Of a stretch of DNA of 64,000 nucleotides, positions 9,500-19,089 are shown one piece after another (within the stretch, counting starts at the first letter, position 1; each line of letters starts with the position of its first letter). Source of the stretch: Mesostigma viride (Eukaryota; Streptophyta; Mesostigmatophyceae; Mesostigmatales; Mesostigmataceae); NCBI GenBank assembly GCA_009746045.1, contig RPFO01000041.1:2026613-2090612 (forward strand), read 5' to 3'. A program made the position numbers and the translations under genes. The notes below the pieces were generated by a model. It was given only the letters and a program-made list of their open reading frames with translations, did no database searches and had not been told where the DNA came from.

Positions 9500-12400
9500 A
9501 TGACGAAGGGCTCGGACGCCATGGCCTCCAGCTTTTTCAGGACGACCTCCTGGCCGATCGACAAGAAGGTCTCCGTCAGCGAGGAGACCGCGCGCCGGCT
9601 GTTGACGAAGCCCGAGACCGTCGCGCGCTCGCTGCCCACGGAGAGCGAGGCGAGGGCGGCCTGTATTTTCGGGGCGTTCGTGCGTTCCGGACGCGTCTCC
9701 TTCGACGGATGGGAGTGCATGTCCCCCACGATGGTGTTTTTCGAGACGCTGGGCCGGTTCGCCCTCCAGACGGGAGCCTCGGACGAGAAGTCCGAGGAGC
9801 TCATCCGCGATTTCAACAAGCACTCGGACTTCTGGCGCTGCGTGATGGACCACTACAGCCCTCCAGAATTCCGCATCGAGGGACAGCTCCACAAGAACAC
9901 CATGGCGCACATGAACGTCTCACTGAACGACTCGAAGGAGCCCGTGCTCGTGGATCCCGACTCGTGCCGCGGCCTGACCATCGTGAAGGAGATGCCCGAA
10001 CGCTGCGTCTTCTACCAGGTCTTCATGCACGTGAACACGCTGCTCTTCCAGGACCTCAAGGACCAGGTTCCGGACTTCCACACCGACATGGAAGATTTGG
10101 AGGACTCGGAGCCCAGGAACGCCTACTCCCGCAATTGGCCAGGGTGAGATTTCGTTTATGACACTTGAGCTCCCAAGAAAACCAGCATTTGATTGAAAAC
10201 AATGAGTAGAGCCCCTGCCAAAGGCAGGTTTAAGTAGTCATCTCGTCTCCCTCGCATGCAGGAGCAAGAGCCCCCCAAGGGTGGGATGGGTGGGAAGAAA
10301 CAATTACGGGTCACAACCCGCCGACCATGCTTATCAAGCCTACCGTCAAAATGGAAAACGGCAAAACCAGAAATATCCTAACGCTGACAATTTAATAATT
10401 CAGCCAGCCAGCTCATCTGTCACACGTCTGAGCTGTCAGGCCATGTGTACTCTTCGAATGCAACCCTGAACACACTACCCAACCAAGCAGCACACCAATC
10501 AATTGGTGAGTGCTGGTTACATCAGATTTTATTACAGCTTTTTGACGCAACTTCCGTCAGCATTCAACACATGGCCGGCCGTTCAAACAAACGGCGCCTG
10601 ACTTACAAAAGGCAAAGCTAGTTGCCAGTAGGATTCCCCGGTAAACAACAAGCCGTCCCCATTCGTCTAACAAGCCTTTCTGCATGTACAGCCACAAGGT
10701 TGTGGCGGCCCTTTCTTTCCCGCATGCTGTTTAATAAACTATTTTCAGAGAAATCCGATTATGACACTTGAGCTCCCAAGAAAACCAGCATTTGATTGAA
10801 AACAATGAGTAGAGCCCCTGCCAAAGGCAGGTTTAAGTAGTCATCTCGTCTCCCTCGCATGCAGGAGCAAGAGCCCCCCGATCCACCCCAGTCCCTGGCG
10901 CCATTACCCTCCTCCCCCGCACTGTCGCCGCTCAGGAAACAAAACTTGATAGGATCACTGTTGCCCCAATAACAGTGAACAAAGAAAAGGAGAAGACCCC
11001 CCCCCTCTTCCGAGCAGCCTCGAAGGTAGCCGCTTCCATAAAAGACCACAAAGTGGGGCGTGTCGCAACATCTCCTTCATGGCGACTCAGCCCGCACAAG
11101 GCTATAATAACCCCCTAAGGGGCCCGACAATAAAAGGTTAGCGAATCCGCGGAGCCGCCTCAGCAAAACATTATTCCGGATAAAAACCCAGAAAATTCGC
11201 ATTCCGACGCCACCAGGGTTTGAACCGCTACCTGCCGGGTGCTGAGCAGGAAGAGACGACAAGGCCAGACACTGCCACTGTCAGCCGAGACGCCTTTCCG
11301 ATACTCGGTTCCTTTTGTGGGAATTTTGCAAATATATTTTCTTCCGGAACGCAAGAAATTAGCCGGCCGCGCGTCACCCTTATATCCCTCGCTGGCCCAT
11401 AACAAAAAAGGGCCGCGCACCAAGCCGAAGGCAGCGCCATGCAGCGCCCTAGGCGGTGGGCCGCTGACTGACTACCAGCGCAGTCTCATGGAATCCAAAT
11501 TAATCTATTGACCTTCGCACAGTTTCCGCATCAGCTGCGGACTTCTTAGTCGACATGATTGGCTCCGCTGCTGGAATAACCAGCAGCCGGGGCGGGGCGC
11601 CCAGCCCGCTTTCTATGACCACCGAGACGCTGCCCAGCAAGGTGCCAACCAGAACCACTTGGCACATTGGTAACGCGAAATTTCCGTTCCGTTCAAACCG
11701 CCCCTACCTGCCGTGAAGTCGCAAAGCCCGCGACTTCATAGCAGGCAAGGACGGGGTCTTTGCCTAATTTTCTTTAGCCCCGCCGCCATAGCAGCGAGGC
11801 CGCGCATACTGCTTCAGTGAGCACATTCAAAGAAACAATTACGGGTCACAACCCGCCGACCATGCTTATCAAGCCTACCGTCAAAATGGAAAACGGCAAA
11901 ACCAGAAATATCCTAACGCTGACAATTTAATAATTCAGCCAGCCAGCTCATCTGTCACACGTCTGAGCTGTCAGGCCATGTGTACTCTTCGAATGCAACC
12001 CTGAACACACTACCCAACCAAGCAGCACACCAATCAATTGGTGAGTGCTGGTTACATCAGATTTTATTACAGCTTTTTGACGCAACTTCCGTCAGCATTC
12101 AACACATGGCCGGCCGTTCAAACAAACGGCGCCTGACTTACAAAAGGCAAAGCTAGTTGCCAGTAGGATTCCCCGGTAAACAACAAGCCGTCCCCATTCG
12201 TCTAACAAGCCTTTCTGCATGTACAGCCACAAGGTTGTGGCGGCCCTTTCTTTCCCGCATGCTGTTTAATAAACTATTTTCAGAGAAATCCGATTTTCAT
12301 AATCGCATATTTCGCACTTGATCGAGTTTTGAGCGCCTTTCATCGACAAATTACTCATTACCCTCCCATGATGTCCCCGTGCTCTTTTATCGGTCATGCA

Positions 12401-12603
12401 GATACTTCTGGTTTCGTGGCGTGCGCTCCGTCGTCTCGGACGAGAAGATGGTCCAGGATTTCGATTGGAGGGACGCTCACCCGGAGTGGCACAAGGAGGC
12501 CATCCGCGACATCACGCACTCCTTCCACTTCGTGCGGTACCCGCAGTGCATGCTCGACTGGTTCACCAAGTACCGCCAGGAGATCTCCGACAAGCTGAGT
12601 TAA
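9500..12603 (+). CDS. Spliced gene of unknown function, probably of viral origin
   Basis: The ATG at 9500 (ccatagccATGA) opens exon 1 to 10143, which ends CCAGG/GTGAGA. The acceptor is GGTCATGCAG at 12392-12401, and exon 2 starts at 12402. The two bases left in exon 1 plus the first of exon 2 complete a glycine codon, so the frame is kept. Exon 2 reaches a stop at 12603, giving about 281 residues, unless it continues to the segment at 13300. I recognise no family. The protein is mixed alpha/beta with conserved-looking aromatic residues (FHFVRYPQCMLDWF). Without the mobile element, intron 1 would be about 120 bases. It is divergent from the KilA-N gene and G/C-rich like it. Confidence 0.6.
10157..12294. 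mobile_element. Tandem pair of a mobile element in intron 1, first copy internally deleted
   Basis: Copy 1 (10157-10759, 603 bases) and copy 2 (10760-12294, 1,535 bases) share a 120-base head (starting TATGACACTTGAGC) and a 460-base tail (ending GAGAAATCCGAT). In copy 1 the middle of about 950 bases is replaced by about 18 bases, AAGGGTGGGATGGGTGGG. No terminal inverted repeat or long ORF is visible. The pair sits just inside the donor site of intron 1, so the host intron tolerates it. The same design recurs at 59.85-61.79 kb. Confidence 0.7.
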
Positions 12604-13299
12604 CGTTCTTCGCACACGCAATGTGAAGGATATGGTTGCAATGCAGCAATGTGTGAATATGGTTGGAAACGGAGCTTTGTTAAATCGGATAATGTTTACA
12701 GCGCTCAACACTTGAGGCTTGCACACGAGCTTGCCAAGTCAAGGCACAACACGTGAGGCGGGCTCGCAAGAGATGCCCATTTGGCACTGGCCTATTGTTT
12801 ATATACTTGTGCACTGTGCTTGCTAGTCCTGAGCAGCCTAGTAGGAGGCCTGCTCAGTAATAACACTCCCGGTACAGTATTCACTACCTGTATAGCGCCC
12901 AGCTTCTATACAGTAGGTCTGCCATACAGGCACAGTGACCACAGAGTACAGTCACCACAGTGATTATTGCATCTGCACCTAGAAGTCCAGGACTAAGCCT
13001 GCGGTACCAACAGACCACAGGTTAAGGTTCCTATTTCCTGCGTACGACGTATTAATCCAATACCGTCGTAGGTACAGCACCTAATTCCTGTCAGCCCAGG
13101 AATTACTGTCGACCCCATATGTCGTCGGCAAATATTCACGTCCGACTTAGAAGAATAGCCGGCTCGCGCTCGCGCGCGACCGGGAAGTCGGAACGCCATA
13201 ACTTTCTTGATACTTGTCGGAATGAACTCGTTCCGGTGCCGCTGGAATCGCAGAGATATGCCGAATCAGGATCACGCCAATGCGCTTGGCGTTAACTAG
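12604..13299. other. Stretch of consecutive hairpins between two coding segments
   Basis: No gene is seen. From about 12830 to 13110 there is a run of short perfect dyads: CTGAGCAG with CTGCTCAG, CTGTATAG with CTATACAG, TACGACG with CGTCGTA, and AATTCCTG with CAGGAATT. This resembles the probable LTR at 58.2-58.8 kb and may be a solo LTR. GTTAAC occurs at 12599-12604 and at 13291-13296, a possible target duplication, although an intron with GT at 12599 and AG at 13299 is the alternative. Confidence 0.4.
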
Positions 13300-13728
13300 C
13301 TGTACCTCCGCTTCCCCTTCCTGCCCAAGGAGGACAGCGAGGACATTTTTTACACCGTGTGGAAGTTCCCGGATTGGCCCACCGTCGAGTTCGAGCAGGA
13401 CATGCAGCCGTGGGTGGCCGGCCCCGAGGGCTCCGACGCGCCCGTGCTCGTGCGCCCGGAGCAGGAGTTCTTCAAGAACGTCCCCAGGATTTTCACGGAG
13501 CAGATGTGCGTCGTCGCCCCCGAGAAGACCGTGGCCGCCAGCGACGTGCGCAAGGCCCTGTTCGTGGACTTCATGAAGATGCCGCAGTGGGTCAACAGCA
13601 AGCACGTGACCGCCGTGGCCCTCGCCTCGTGGTTCGAGGCCCTCGGCTTCCAGTTCGTCGCCAAGAGGACCAAGGCCCCCGACGGGCGCCTCCTCCGCGG
13701 GCACTTCGTCGGATTCGACCTTAAGTGA
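13300..13728 (+). pseudogene. Coding segment, possible last exon of the gene starting at 9500
   Basis: The frame opens right after TAG at 13297-13299 and runs 142 codons to a stop. No good ATG precedes it, and AG/CTGTAC fits a splice acceptor. The obvious donor at 12599 leaves one base over while this frame needs none, so the join is not in frame: there is an unseen exon, a frameshift, or these are separate genes. The last 60 residues (ASWFEALGFQFVAKR, then GRLLRGHFVGFDL) have the layout of the small C-terminal domain found after D5-type helicases in NCLDVs. That resemblance is weak and no helicase motifs are present. Confidence 0.45.
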
Positions 13729-13839
13729 CACTCTTTCGCTAGAATTAGACCAGTCTGGCCGGATTCAAGTCCTATCTGTACCGAATCGCCAAGTCGCGGA
13801 TCGGAATAAACGTAATTATTTTGTAATGAAATCAAAAAT

Positions 13840-14880
13840 TTGCACGACTTAATTCCGTCAAATGTCACTAACCATCGTGCCATCGTACCATCGTAAAAGG
13901 CACCCCCCCAAACCATGGTCATTATGCCGGGAGGTTTGGTTTGCGTTTGGTATTTTGGTGGAATTTGAATTTTCTACATTTTCATTGAAATAATTCCATC
14001 AGACGTCACTAACCATCGTGCCATCGTTCCATCGTAAAATGGACCCCCCCAAACCATGGTCATTATGCCGGGAGGTTTGGTTTGCGTTTGGTATTTTGGT
14101 GGAATTTGAATTTTCTACATTTTCATTGAAATAATTCCATCAGACGTCACTAACCATCGTGCCATCGTACCATCGTAAAAGGCACCCCCCCAAACCATGG
14201 TCATTATGCCGGGAGGTTTGGTTTGCGTTTGGGTATTTTTAGAATTTGTATATAAAATTTTCTAATTATATTTATTAAATTTTTAACCATAAATATTTAT
14301 GACTAAATTTTTGAAAAAGTTAAAAATAGAAATTTAACGAGATTTGGAAACGCAAACCAAACCTCCCGGCATAATGACCATGGTTTGGGGGGGTCCATTT
14401 TACGATGGTACGATGGCACGATGGTTAGTGACGGGTGACGGAATTAGTTGTTTAGAATTACCTGTTTTTTAATGAATTTAGAAGAGTTTCAGATACTTTA
14501 AAAATAGCAACGCAAACCAAACCTCCTGGCATAATGACCATGGTTTGGGGGGGTCCATTTTACGATGGTACGATGGCACGATGGTTAGTGACGGGTGACG
14601 GAATTAGTTGTTTAGAATTACCTGTTTTTTAATGAATTTAGAAGAGTTTCAGATACTTTAAAAATAGCAACGCAAACCAAACCTCCTGGCATAATGACCA
14701 TGGTTTGGGGGGGTCCATTTTACGATGGTACGATGGCACGATGGTTAGTGACGGGTGACGGAATTAGTTGTTTAGAATTACCTGTTTTTTAATGAATTTA
14801 GAAGAGTTTCAGATACTTTAATTAAAAATAGCAACGCAAACCAAACCTCCTGGCATAATGACCATGATAAAAATATCAAT
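13840..14880. repeat. Palindromic field of about 95-base repeat units
   Basis: A core holds ACCATCGTGCCATCGTACCATCGT, a run of C and AAACCATGGTCATTATGCCGGGAGGTTTGG. It occurs three times in one orientation (about 13868-13955, 14006-14090 and 14148-14235) and four times inverted (about 14343-14435, 14511-14600, 14672-14760 and 14836-14866, the last cut short). The two sets face each other across an A/T-rich centre at 14240-14340. The spacers between left copies resemble each other, as do those between right copies, so the two arms grew separately by tandem duplication. Another inverted copy lies at 15139-15225. Confidence 0.8.
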
Positions 14881-14895
14881 AATATCATATAACTC

Positions 14896-15114
14896 ATGTC
14901 TAGAAAAGCCAGTATCATCGCCGGGGTGTTTGCATTGATCTTTGGTGGCCTTACAGGCGTCGGGTTTTATGGAGTTTCACACATTCGCAAGAAGATCGAT
15001 GCCGGCGACAAGAGTGAAAACACGGCCACTCATTCAAAATGGGCGGTGACGGGTTCACTTTTGTCGTGCGCCTTGGCTATCCTGCTAACACTCTTCGCCC
15101 TCGCCAACTTCTGA
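14896..15114 (+). CDS. Small protein with two membrane segments
   Basis: This is a 72-codon ORF with hydrophobic stretches at residues 6-27 (IIAGVFALIFGGLTGVGFYG) and 50-71, separated by a short charged loop (RKKIDAGDKSEN). It is the first intact viral-looking gene at this end, and lies between two copies of the palindromic-field repeat. Small two-span proteins are common inner-membrane virion components in NCLDVs. The function here is inferred from that only. Confidence 0.6.
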   Translation: MSRKASIIAGVFALIFGGLTGVGFYGVSHIRKKIDAGDKSENTATHSKWAVTGSLLSCALAILLTLFALANF

Positions 15115-15138
15115 TAAAAAAAAATCTAAAAATACCCA

Positions 15139-15225
15139 AACGCAAACCAAACCTCCCGGCATAATGACCATGGTTTGGGGGGGTTCATTTTACGATGGTA
15201 CGATGGCACGATGGTCAGTGACGGA
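15139..15225 (+). repeat. Outlying copy of the palindromic-field repeat
   Basis: It carries the same ACGCAAACCAAACCTCCCGG core and the same run of CGATGGTACGATGGCACGATGG as the right arm of the field at 14.34-14.87 kb. It follows the small membrane-protein gene and precedes the 3' end of the next minus-strand gene. Confidence 0.75.
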
Positions 15226-15243
15226 TGCGAGAAGTATATACAG

Positions 15244-15591
15244 CTATCTCGGCATCTGACTCACTCGCACGTCGTTGCGAGAGTCCTCGATTCTCGGCCG
15301 ATCGTCCGGTTGTTGTGGTCGTTGTCCTCTCAGAATCATGGCTACCGCGACGCGGTTGGGGAGCTGGATGGGGGGGTAGTAGTCGGTTGCGACACGCGGG
15401 AGGGTTTGATATCCGGGCGGGGCCGACACCGAGTGTTGCTGGTCGTTGCCGACTTCTTCCACGGTGGCGGTCTTCGCCCTCACGCGGTGCCTCGTCCTCT
15501 TGCGTACCGCGGTCTTGGTGACACGGCGCTTCGTCGTTTTCTTGGTCGTCGTTCTCTTCCTCGGTTTCGTCGCGCGCTTAGTGGCGGGCAT
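15244..15591 (-). CDS. Small Lys/Arg/Thr-rich basic protein
   Basis: The protein has 115 residues. The first 40 are almost all K, R and T (for example KRTTTKKTTKRRVTKTAVRK), as in a histone tail or DNA-condensing protein. The rest is proline- and arginine-containing without a recognised fold. A TATA-like GTATACAC lies directly before the ATG. The basic start resembles the leader shared by the next five genes but lacks the full R-H-V-x-R-x-G-E motif. A role in DNA packaging is plausible but inferred. Confidence 0.6.
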   Translation of the reverse strand: MPATKRATKPRKRTTTKKTTKRRVTKTAVRKRTRHRVRAKTATVEEVGNDQQHSVSAPPGYQTLPRVATDYYPPIQLPNRVAVAMILRGQRPQQPDDRPRIEDSRNDVRVSQMPR

Positions 15592-15618
15592 GTGTGTATA
15601 CTATCCGTGCGGATTTTT

Positions 15619-16572
15619 TCATCGTAAGCGTCGGAGTCCACCGGGCCCCATCACCGGGATCCTCTCTTGACGCGCCTCTCTCTTCCGCAACAGTCTCTCG
15701 ACGCGCACGCCCCGTCCCACCTCCTTCGCGGCCCGTCGCCTCCGTTCGTTCTCGAGATCGCCGCCCTGGTATTGCCGCATCCACGGGGATCGCACGGGGT
15801 CGGCAGGAAGGCCCAGATCGGCGACGGACTCACGGGCGAGCGCGTTCTGCGACCGGACTATGTCCGCGAGTCTCACGTCCGCATCCACGCGCGGTCTCCC
15901 TTGGTCCGCGAGGTCCCTGTTATTCCACGCGATTTCCTCGAACCAGTCTTTCCCGTCGAACGGTTTGCCCCTTGCGTAATAGAGCAACTCGTGGCCGGAC
16001 GCGAGCAAGGGCCTGTCCACGCGGGCGCCGCGTCCGTGCAGTCCCCTCCCGTTGTAATCCCGGATCCCGACGGTGTCGTCCAAACCCAGTCGTTGGCTCA
16101 AAAGTCTCCGTCGACCCTCTTGCGTCAACATGTCTTCGAAGCGTCTTTCGCGCGCCTCGGAAATGACGCCGAGTTGTTTTTCCGCGTCCTCGTATCGCTC
16201 CCGTGCCCTCTTCAAGCTGTCCTCGGTATTGTCGTGGCTCCATATTTCGTATTCGAGCTCGTCCCGCGCATCGTCTCGCTGACTTCCAGCCTCTATCTCG
16301 AGATGTTCTAGTCGAGCGGTCTCGTCGCGATGGTGGTCGGCCGACCGCCCGGCGGCGTCAAGGCGTGTGGGCCACATTGCGTCGACTTCCGCCCGGAACC
16401 TCCGGTTCGTCTGGCCGAGGTTCGCGAGCGACCGGTCGCCGAGTCGCTCCGTGATGAGACTGAGCACGTCGAGAGGGAGTTTCTCGATGGGGAAGTGGTC
16501 CGCCTCGCCGGCTCTCGTCACGTGGCGTCGAACACCTCTCTTCGTAGAGGACGTCTTCCGTTTGGGAGCCAT
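15619..16572 (-). CDS. F-box-like protein with basic leader
   Basis: The protein has 317 residues. Residues 1-25 form a K/R-rich leader ending RRHVTRAGEA. Residues about 28-62 (FPIEKLPLDVLSLITERLGD, then SLANLGQTNRRFR) match the F-box pattern of a leucine-proline start and a hydrophobic helix. The remaining 250 residues are highly charged and helical, with no known substrate-binding repeat. F-box proteins recruit targets to SCF ubiquitin ligases through Skp1, and viruses use them to redirect host degradation. The host-interaction role is inference. A TATATATA lies 1-10 bases upstream of the ATG. Confidence 0.65.
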   Translation of the reverse strand: MAPKRKTSSTKRGVRRHVTRAGEADHFPIEKLPLDVLSLITERLGDRSLANLGQTNRRFRAEVDAMWPTRLDAAGRSADHHRDETARLEHLEIEAGSQRDDARDELEYEIWSHDNTEDSLKRARERYEDAEKQLGVISEARERRFEDMLTQEGRRRLLSQRLGLDDTVGIRDYNGRGLHGRGARVDRPLLASGHELLYYARGKPFDGKDWFEEIAWNNRDLADQGRPRVDADVRLADIVRSQNALARESVADLGLPADPVRSPWMRQYQGGDLENERRRRAAKEVGRGVRVERLLRKREARQERIPVMGPGGLRRLR

Positions 16573-16584
16573 GTATATATATAG
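16573..16584 (-). promoter_or_regulatory. TATA-like element directly before the F-box gene
   Basis: On the minus strand it reads GCTATATATATAC followed at once by the ATG. Similar TATA-like elements within about 30 bases of the start occur before many viral genes here, resembling the late promoters of some NCLDVs. Confidence 0.5.
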
Positions 16585-16614
16585 CTCACGGGATTTTCGC
16601 GGTATCGTGTCGGC

Positions 16615-17583
16615 TTATCCGCGCAGACGCTCGAGGGGATTCGCGTCTTTCTTTTTCACCAGTTCTTGGAATCTCCTCGAACTACCGACGGCGTCCAAGT
16701 ACCGTTCCCGCGAATCCTCGTAGGGTGGTGCGGGATTGAACCCCGCCACTTGGGTCCCCGTGCGTCCCGCGAGCTCGTCTTCTACCTCCGCGATTCTTCG
16801 TTGAATACGCGAACCTTGGTCGTATTCTGTAAATTTTCGTTTCTTCAATGCGCTTTCCAGCATCCGTTTCTCCTCTCGTAGACGATCGCGAGTGATTTTC
16901 GCCTCTTGAAATCTGGCCTTTTCCCCGTCCGCCACGCTGTCAAAATAGCGCATCCCTCCGATCAAGCGATCACGAGCATCGGGGGGGTCGGAGTCGGATA
17001 AGAATACGGACTCTTCGGGGTAACCGTACATGACTTCTCGATACCACTGCGTCGAGCGGTCGTCTCCGATCGGAGGACCGATCATTCGCGGAATTTCACG
17101 AGGGATTCTCGATTGTTGCTCCAATAGTTGTACCTTGCCGAGTCCTCGTGTCCGTTCTTTATGGACCCGGGTTTGGTTACTGGCCAATGCTTGCCATTGA
17201 TCGGTCCAAAATTGGAGCGTGTCCTCCGCTTCGTTGCGCCTCGGATCGCGATGTGGCAATTGTTCAAGAGCGGCTTCGGCGATGTCTTTCTGTTCTTGAG
17301 CCATTTCCATGAGAACGGTGTTGCGGTGAAAGTCTCCCACTAGCTCGTCCGTCTCCTTTCGGGCGCCGCGTAGACGATGATCGAGAGTTTCCCCGTACAG
17401 ATCCTTGTTCACCAAGCCTAAATTCGAGAGGTCGTAATCTCCTCGCCCCCCCTTCCCCACGACGTCCATGATATTGCTCAGGGCCGGCCCCCTCAGGACC
17501 GCCTCACCGGCCCTCGCCACGTGGCGTCTAGTCGGTTTCTTCGCGACGGTTTTTCTGGTCGCGGTCTTCTTCTTGACTCCCAT
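16615..17583 (-). CDS. F-box-like helical protein with basic leader
   Basis: The protein has 322 residues. The K/R/T-rich leader ends TRRHVARAGEA at about residue 28. It is followed by a short F-box-like segment (ALSNIMDVV, then YDLSNLGLVNKDLYGETLDH). A long charged helical part follows, with IPREIPR near 160 and KKDANP near the C-terminus. It is clearly paralogous to the broken gene at 24861-25862, which has the same blocks in order, and weakly to the F-box gene next to it. The 42-base spacing suggests tandem duplication. Function is unknown; an SCF adaptor role is inferred from the weak F-box. Confidence 0.65.
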   Translation of the reverse strand: MGVKKKTATRKTVAKKPTRRHVARAGEAVLRGPALSNIMDVVGKGGRGDYDLSNLGLVNKDLYGETLDHRLRGARKETDELVGDFHRNTVLMEMAQEQKDIAEAALEQLPHRDPRRNEAEDTLQFWTDQWQALASNQTRVHKERTRGLGKVQLLEQQSRIPREIPRMIGPPIGDDRSTQWYREVMYGYPEESVFLSDSDPPDARDRLIGGMRYFDSVADGEKARFQEAKITRDRLREEKRMLESALKKRKFTEYDQGSRIQRRIAEVEDELAGRTGTQVAGFNPAPPYEDSRERYLDAVGSSRRFQELVKKKDANPLERLRG

Positions 17584-17685
17584 CGCATTTATTATGAGAC
17601 AACGAAATAATTAACAGTTTTATGAAACGAATTCCATCACACGTCACTAACCATAGTGAGCGCCACGTACTTCGCCATTATAAAC

Positions 17686-18180
17686 TTAATCAAAAAAGTC
17701 GTCATAACTCGGGCCGAAATAGTTTTCGGATATGAGTATCGCGTCTTCGATGCGCGGCCGTCGAGTGGCCGCGCGTGTCAGCGCGTCTTTGGCGCTCCAC
17801 CGCAGGTAATCGTCCCTGAGATCGCTGGCCCTGCCTACTCGTCCGTCCAAAAGACAGATGTCGGCCGCCGCGTTGCTTGCCGCCAGTTCGTCGTAGCCGT
17901 CTCGAACGAGCGCTCGAGCGAGGACGTCCTGTTTCTTTTCGCGATATCGTGTACTGCTCGTGTACTCGCGTGCTAGTCGCTGTTCTTCCGTCTCGTATGG
18001 GGTGTCATACACGTAATTACGAGGTCGCTCGCGCTCGATGTACGATTCGTTCGGTGCCGGACCCGCAGCGGGCCTCGGTGCATAGTCCACGACGGCCCGA
18101 CTCGCCTCTCCCGATCGCGTCACGTGCCGCTTCGTCCGTTTCTTCGTGGTGGTCTTTTTTCCCCTCTTCGCGGCGGCCAT
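17686..18180 (-). CDS. Unknown protein with R-H-V-T-R-S-G-E leader
   Basis: The protein has 164 residues. The leader is rich in K, R and T and ends KRHVTRSGEASR at about residue 26. The rest is acidic and aromatic-rich (NYFGPSYDDFFD at the C-terminus) and resembles nothing I know. It belongs to the leader family by its N-terminus only, which suggests the leader is an addressing or processing signal added to unrelated bodies. It is divergent from the GNAT-like gene starting at 18214, with only 33 bases between. Confidence 0.6.
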   Translation of the reverse strand: MAAAKRGKKTTTKKRTKRHVTRSGEASRAVVDYAPRPAAGPAPNESYIERERPRNYVYDTPYETEEQRLAREYTSSTRYREKKQDVLARALVRDGYDELAASNAAADICLLDGRVGRASDLRDDYLRWSAKDALTRAATRRPRIEDAILISENYFGPSYDDFFD

Positions 18181-18213
18181 TAGTTTACAACATACGTGCT
18201 AAAATAAACGTGG

Positions 18214-19058
18214 CTTTCATGAAGGCGGAGATGGAAGAGAGCGCATACGGGAAGGAATGGACCGAGTCCACGGGAAGATCGATATACCTCGACGGCCAAG
18301 AATATCCCTTACACTTTCGCATGCGACCGAACAGACGTGGCGCCATCGACGTCGTCCTTCCTTTTCCATACGGATACCCGGACACACCGCTCCGTCGCGA
18401 GACGGACACCCTTGGCGAGTTATTGGCCGAGAGAGAGGATGATGGTAGTCTCTACTACAACGGATTCCACGTCTACACGTCTCCTCATACGCCAAAAGGG
18501 GCACTTGCTCTCGACGAAGAGCGCACAGGGACCGCTCGCGTAGGTAAGGACATGTTTTTACGCGCCTCAGAGGTGAACGCGAGACATTTGCCCGACCCGG
18601 AACACGGCACCATTCGATTGCATGCGACCGGGGGACGACCCTCTAAGCCGTTCGAGTTGACCCCGGAAGAGTCGTGGAAATATATAGAAAAGTTTCCGAT
18701 AACGTCTCGAAAAATTCGAGATGCCATACGCGACGGGGATGAGACGGATGAGTGGGGATACGCCATGGACATTCAACACCAGGCGAGCAGAGTAAAGAAC
18801 AACTCGAAGTTGGTGGACGCGTACAAGAGGATGGGGATGACGGTGAAGGACGCGTCGGACGGTTTATCTGTCGAAATGACGGCGACCCCCGCCGCTATCC
18901 GAAGCGCGTGCACGGGGCATGGGTGTATGAATCAAAAGTGCATTCGTAGAATACATTGTAGTCATTGGAACGCGAAGAGCAAAAGGTGGTGCATGAACCC
19001 GGTCAGGTGCGGACGCAAGTGCGCGAGACACGGAGGGGTTGATCGACCTGGAAAATAG
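18214..19058 (+). CDS. GNAT-like protein with Cys/His tail
   Basis: From the ATG at 18214 (ctttcATGAAG) this gives 281 residues; an upstream in-frame extension is antisense to the neighbour and was ignored. Residues 20-55 (SIYLDGQEYPLHFRM, then VVLPFPYGYP) and 185-230 (LVDAYKRMGMTV, then DASDGLSVEM) align with the gene at 27527-28207. The second block has the shape of a GNAT motif B. The C-terminal 45 residues, absent from the paralog, contain a Cys/His cluster (CTGHGCMNQKC, CSHW, CMNP, CGRKCARHGG) that probably binds zinc. Acetyltransferase activity is not certain because the acetyl-CoA loop is weak here. Confidence 0.6.
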
Positions 19059-19089
19059 ATGCGGAATGTAGGAATTAAGTGTAACGTGA

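Noticed and set aside
10881-11830. Possible gene in the long copy of the intron element
   Set aside because: Only overlapping frames of under 100 codons with mixed composition and no conserved motif.
13300-13728. D5-type helicase-primase gene
   Set aside because: Only the C-terminal layout is suggestive; there are no Walker or primase motifs in this or the preceding exons.
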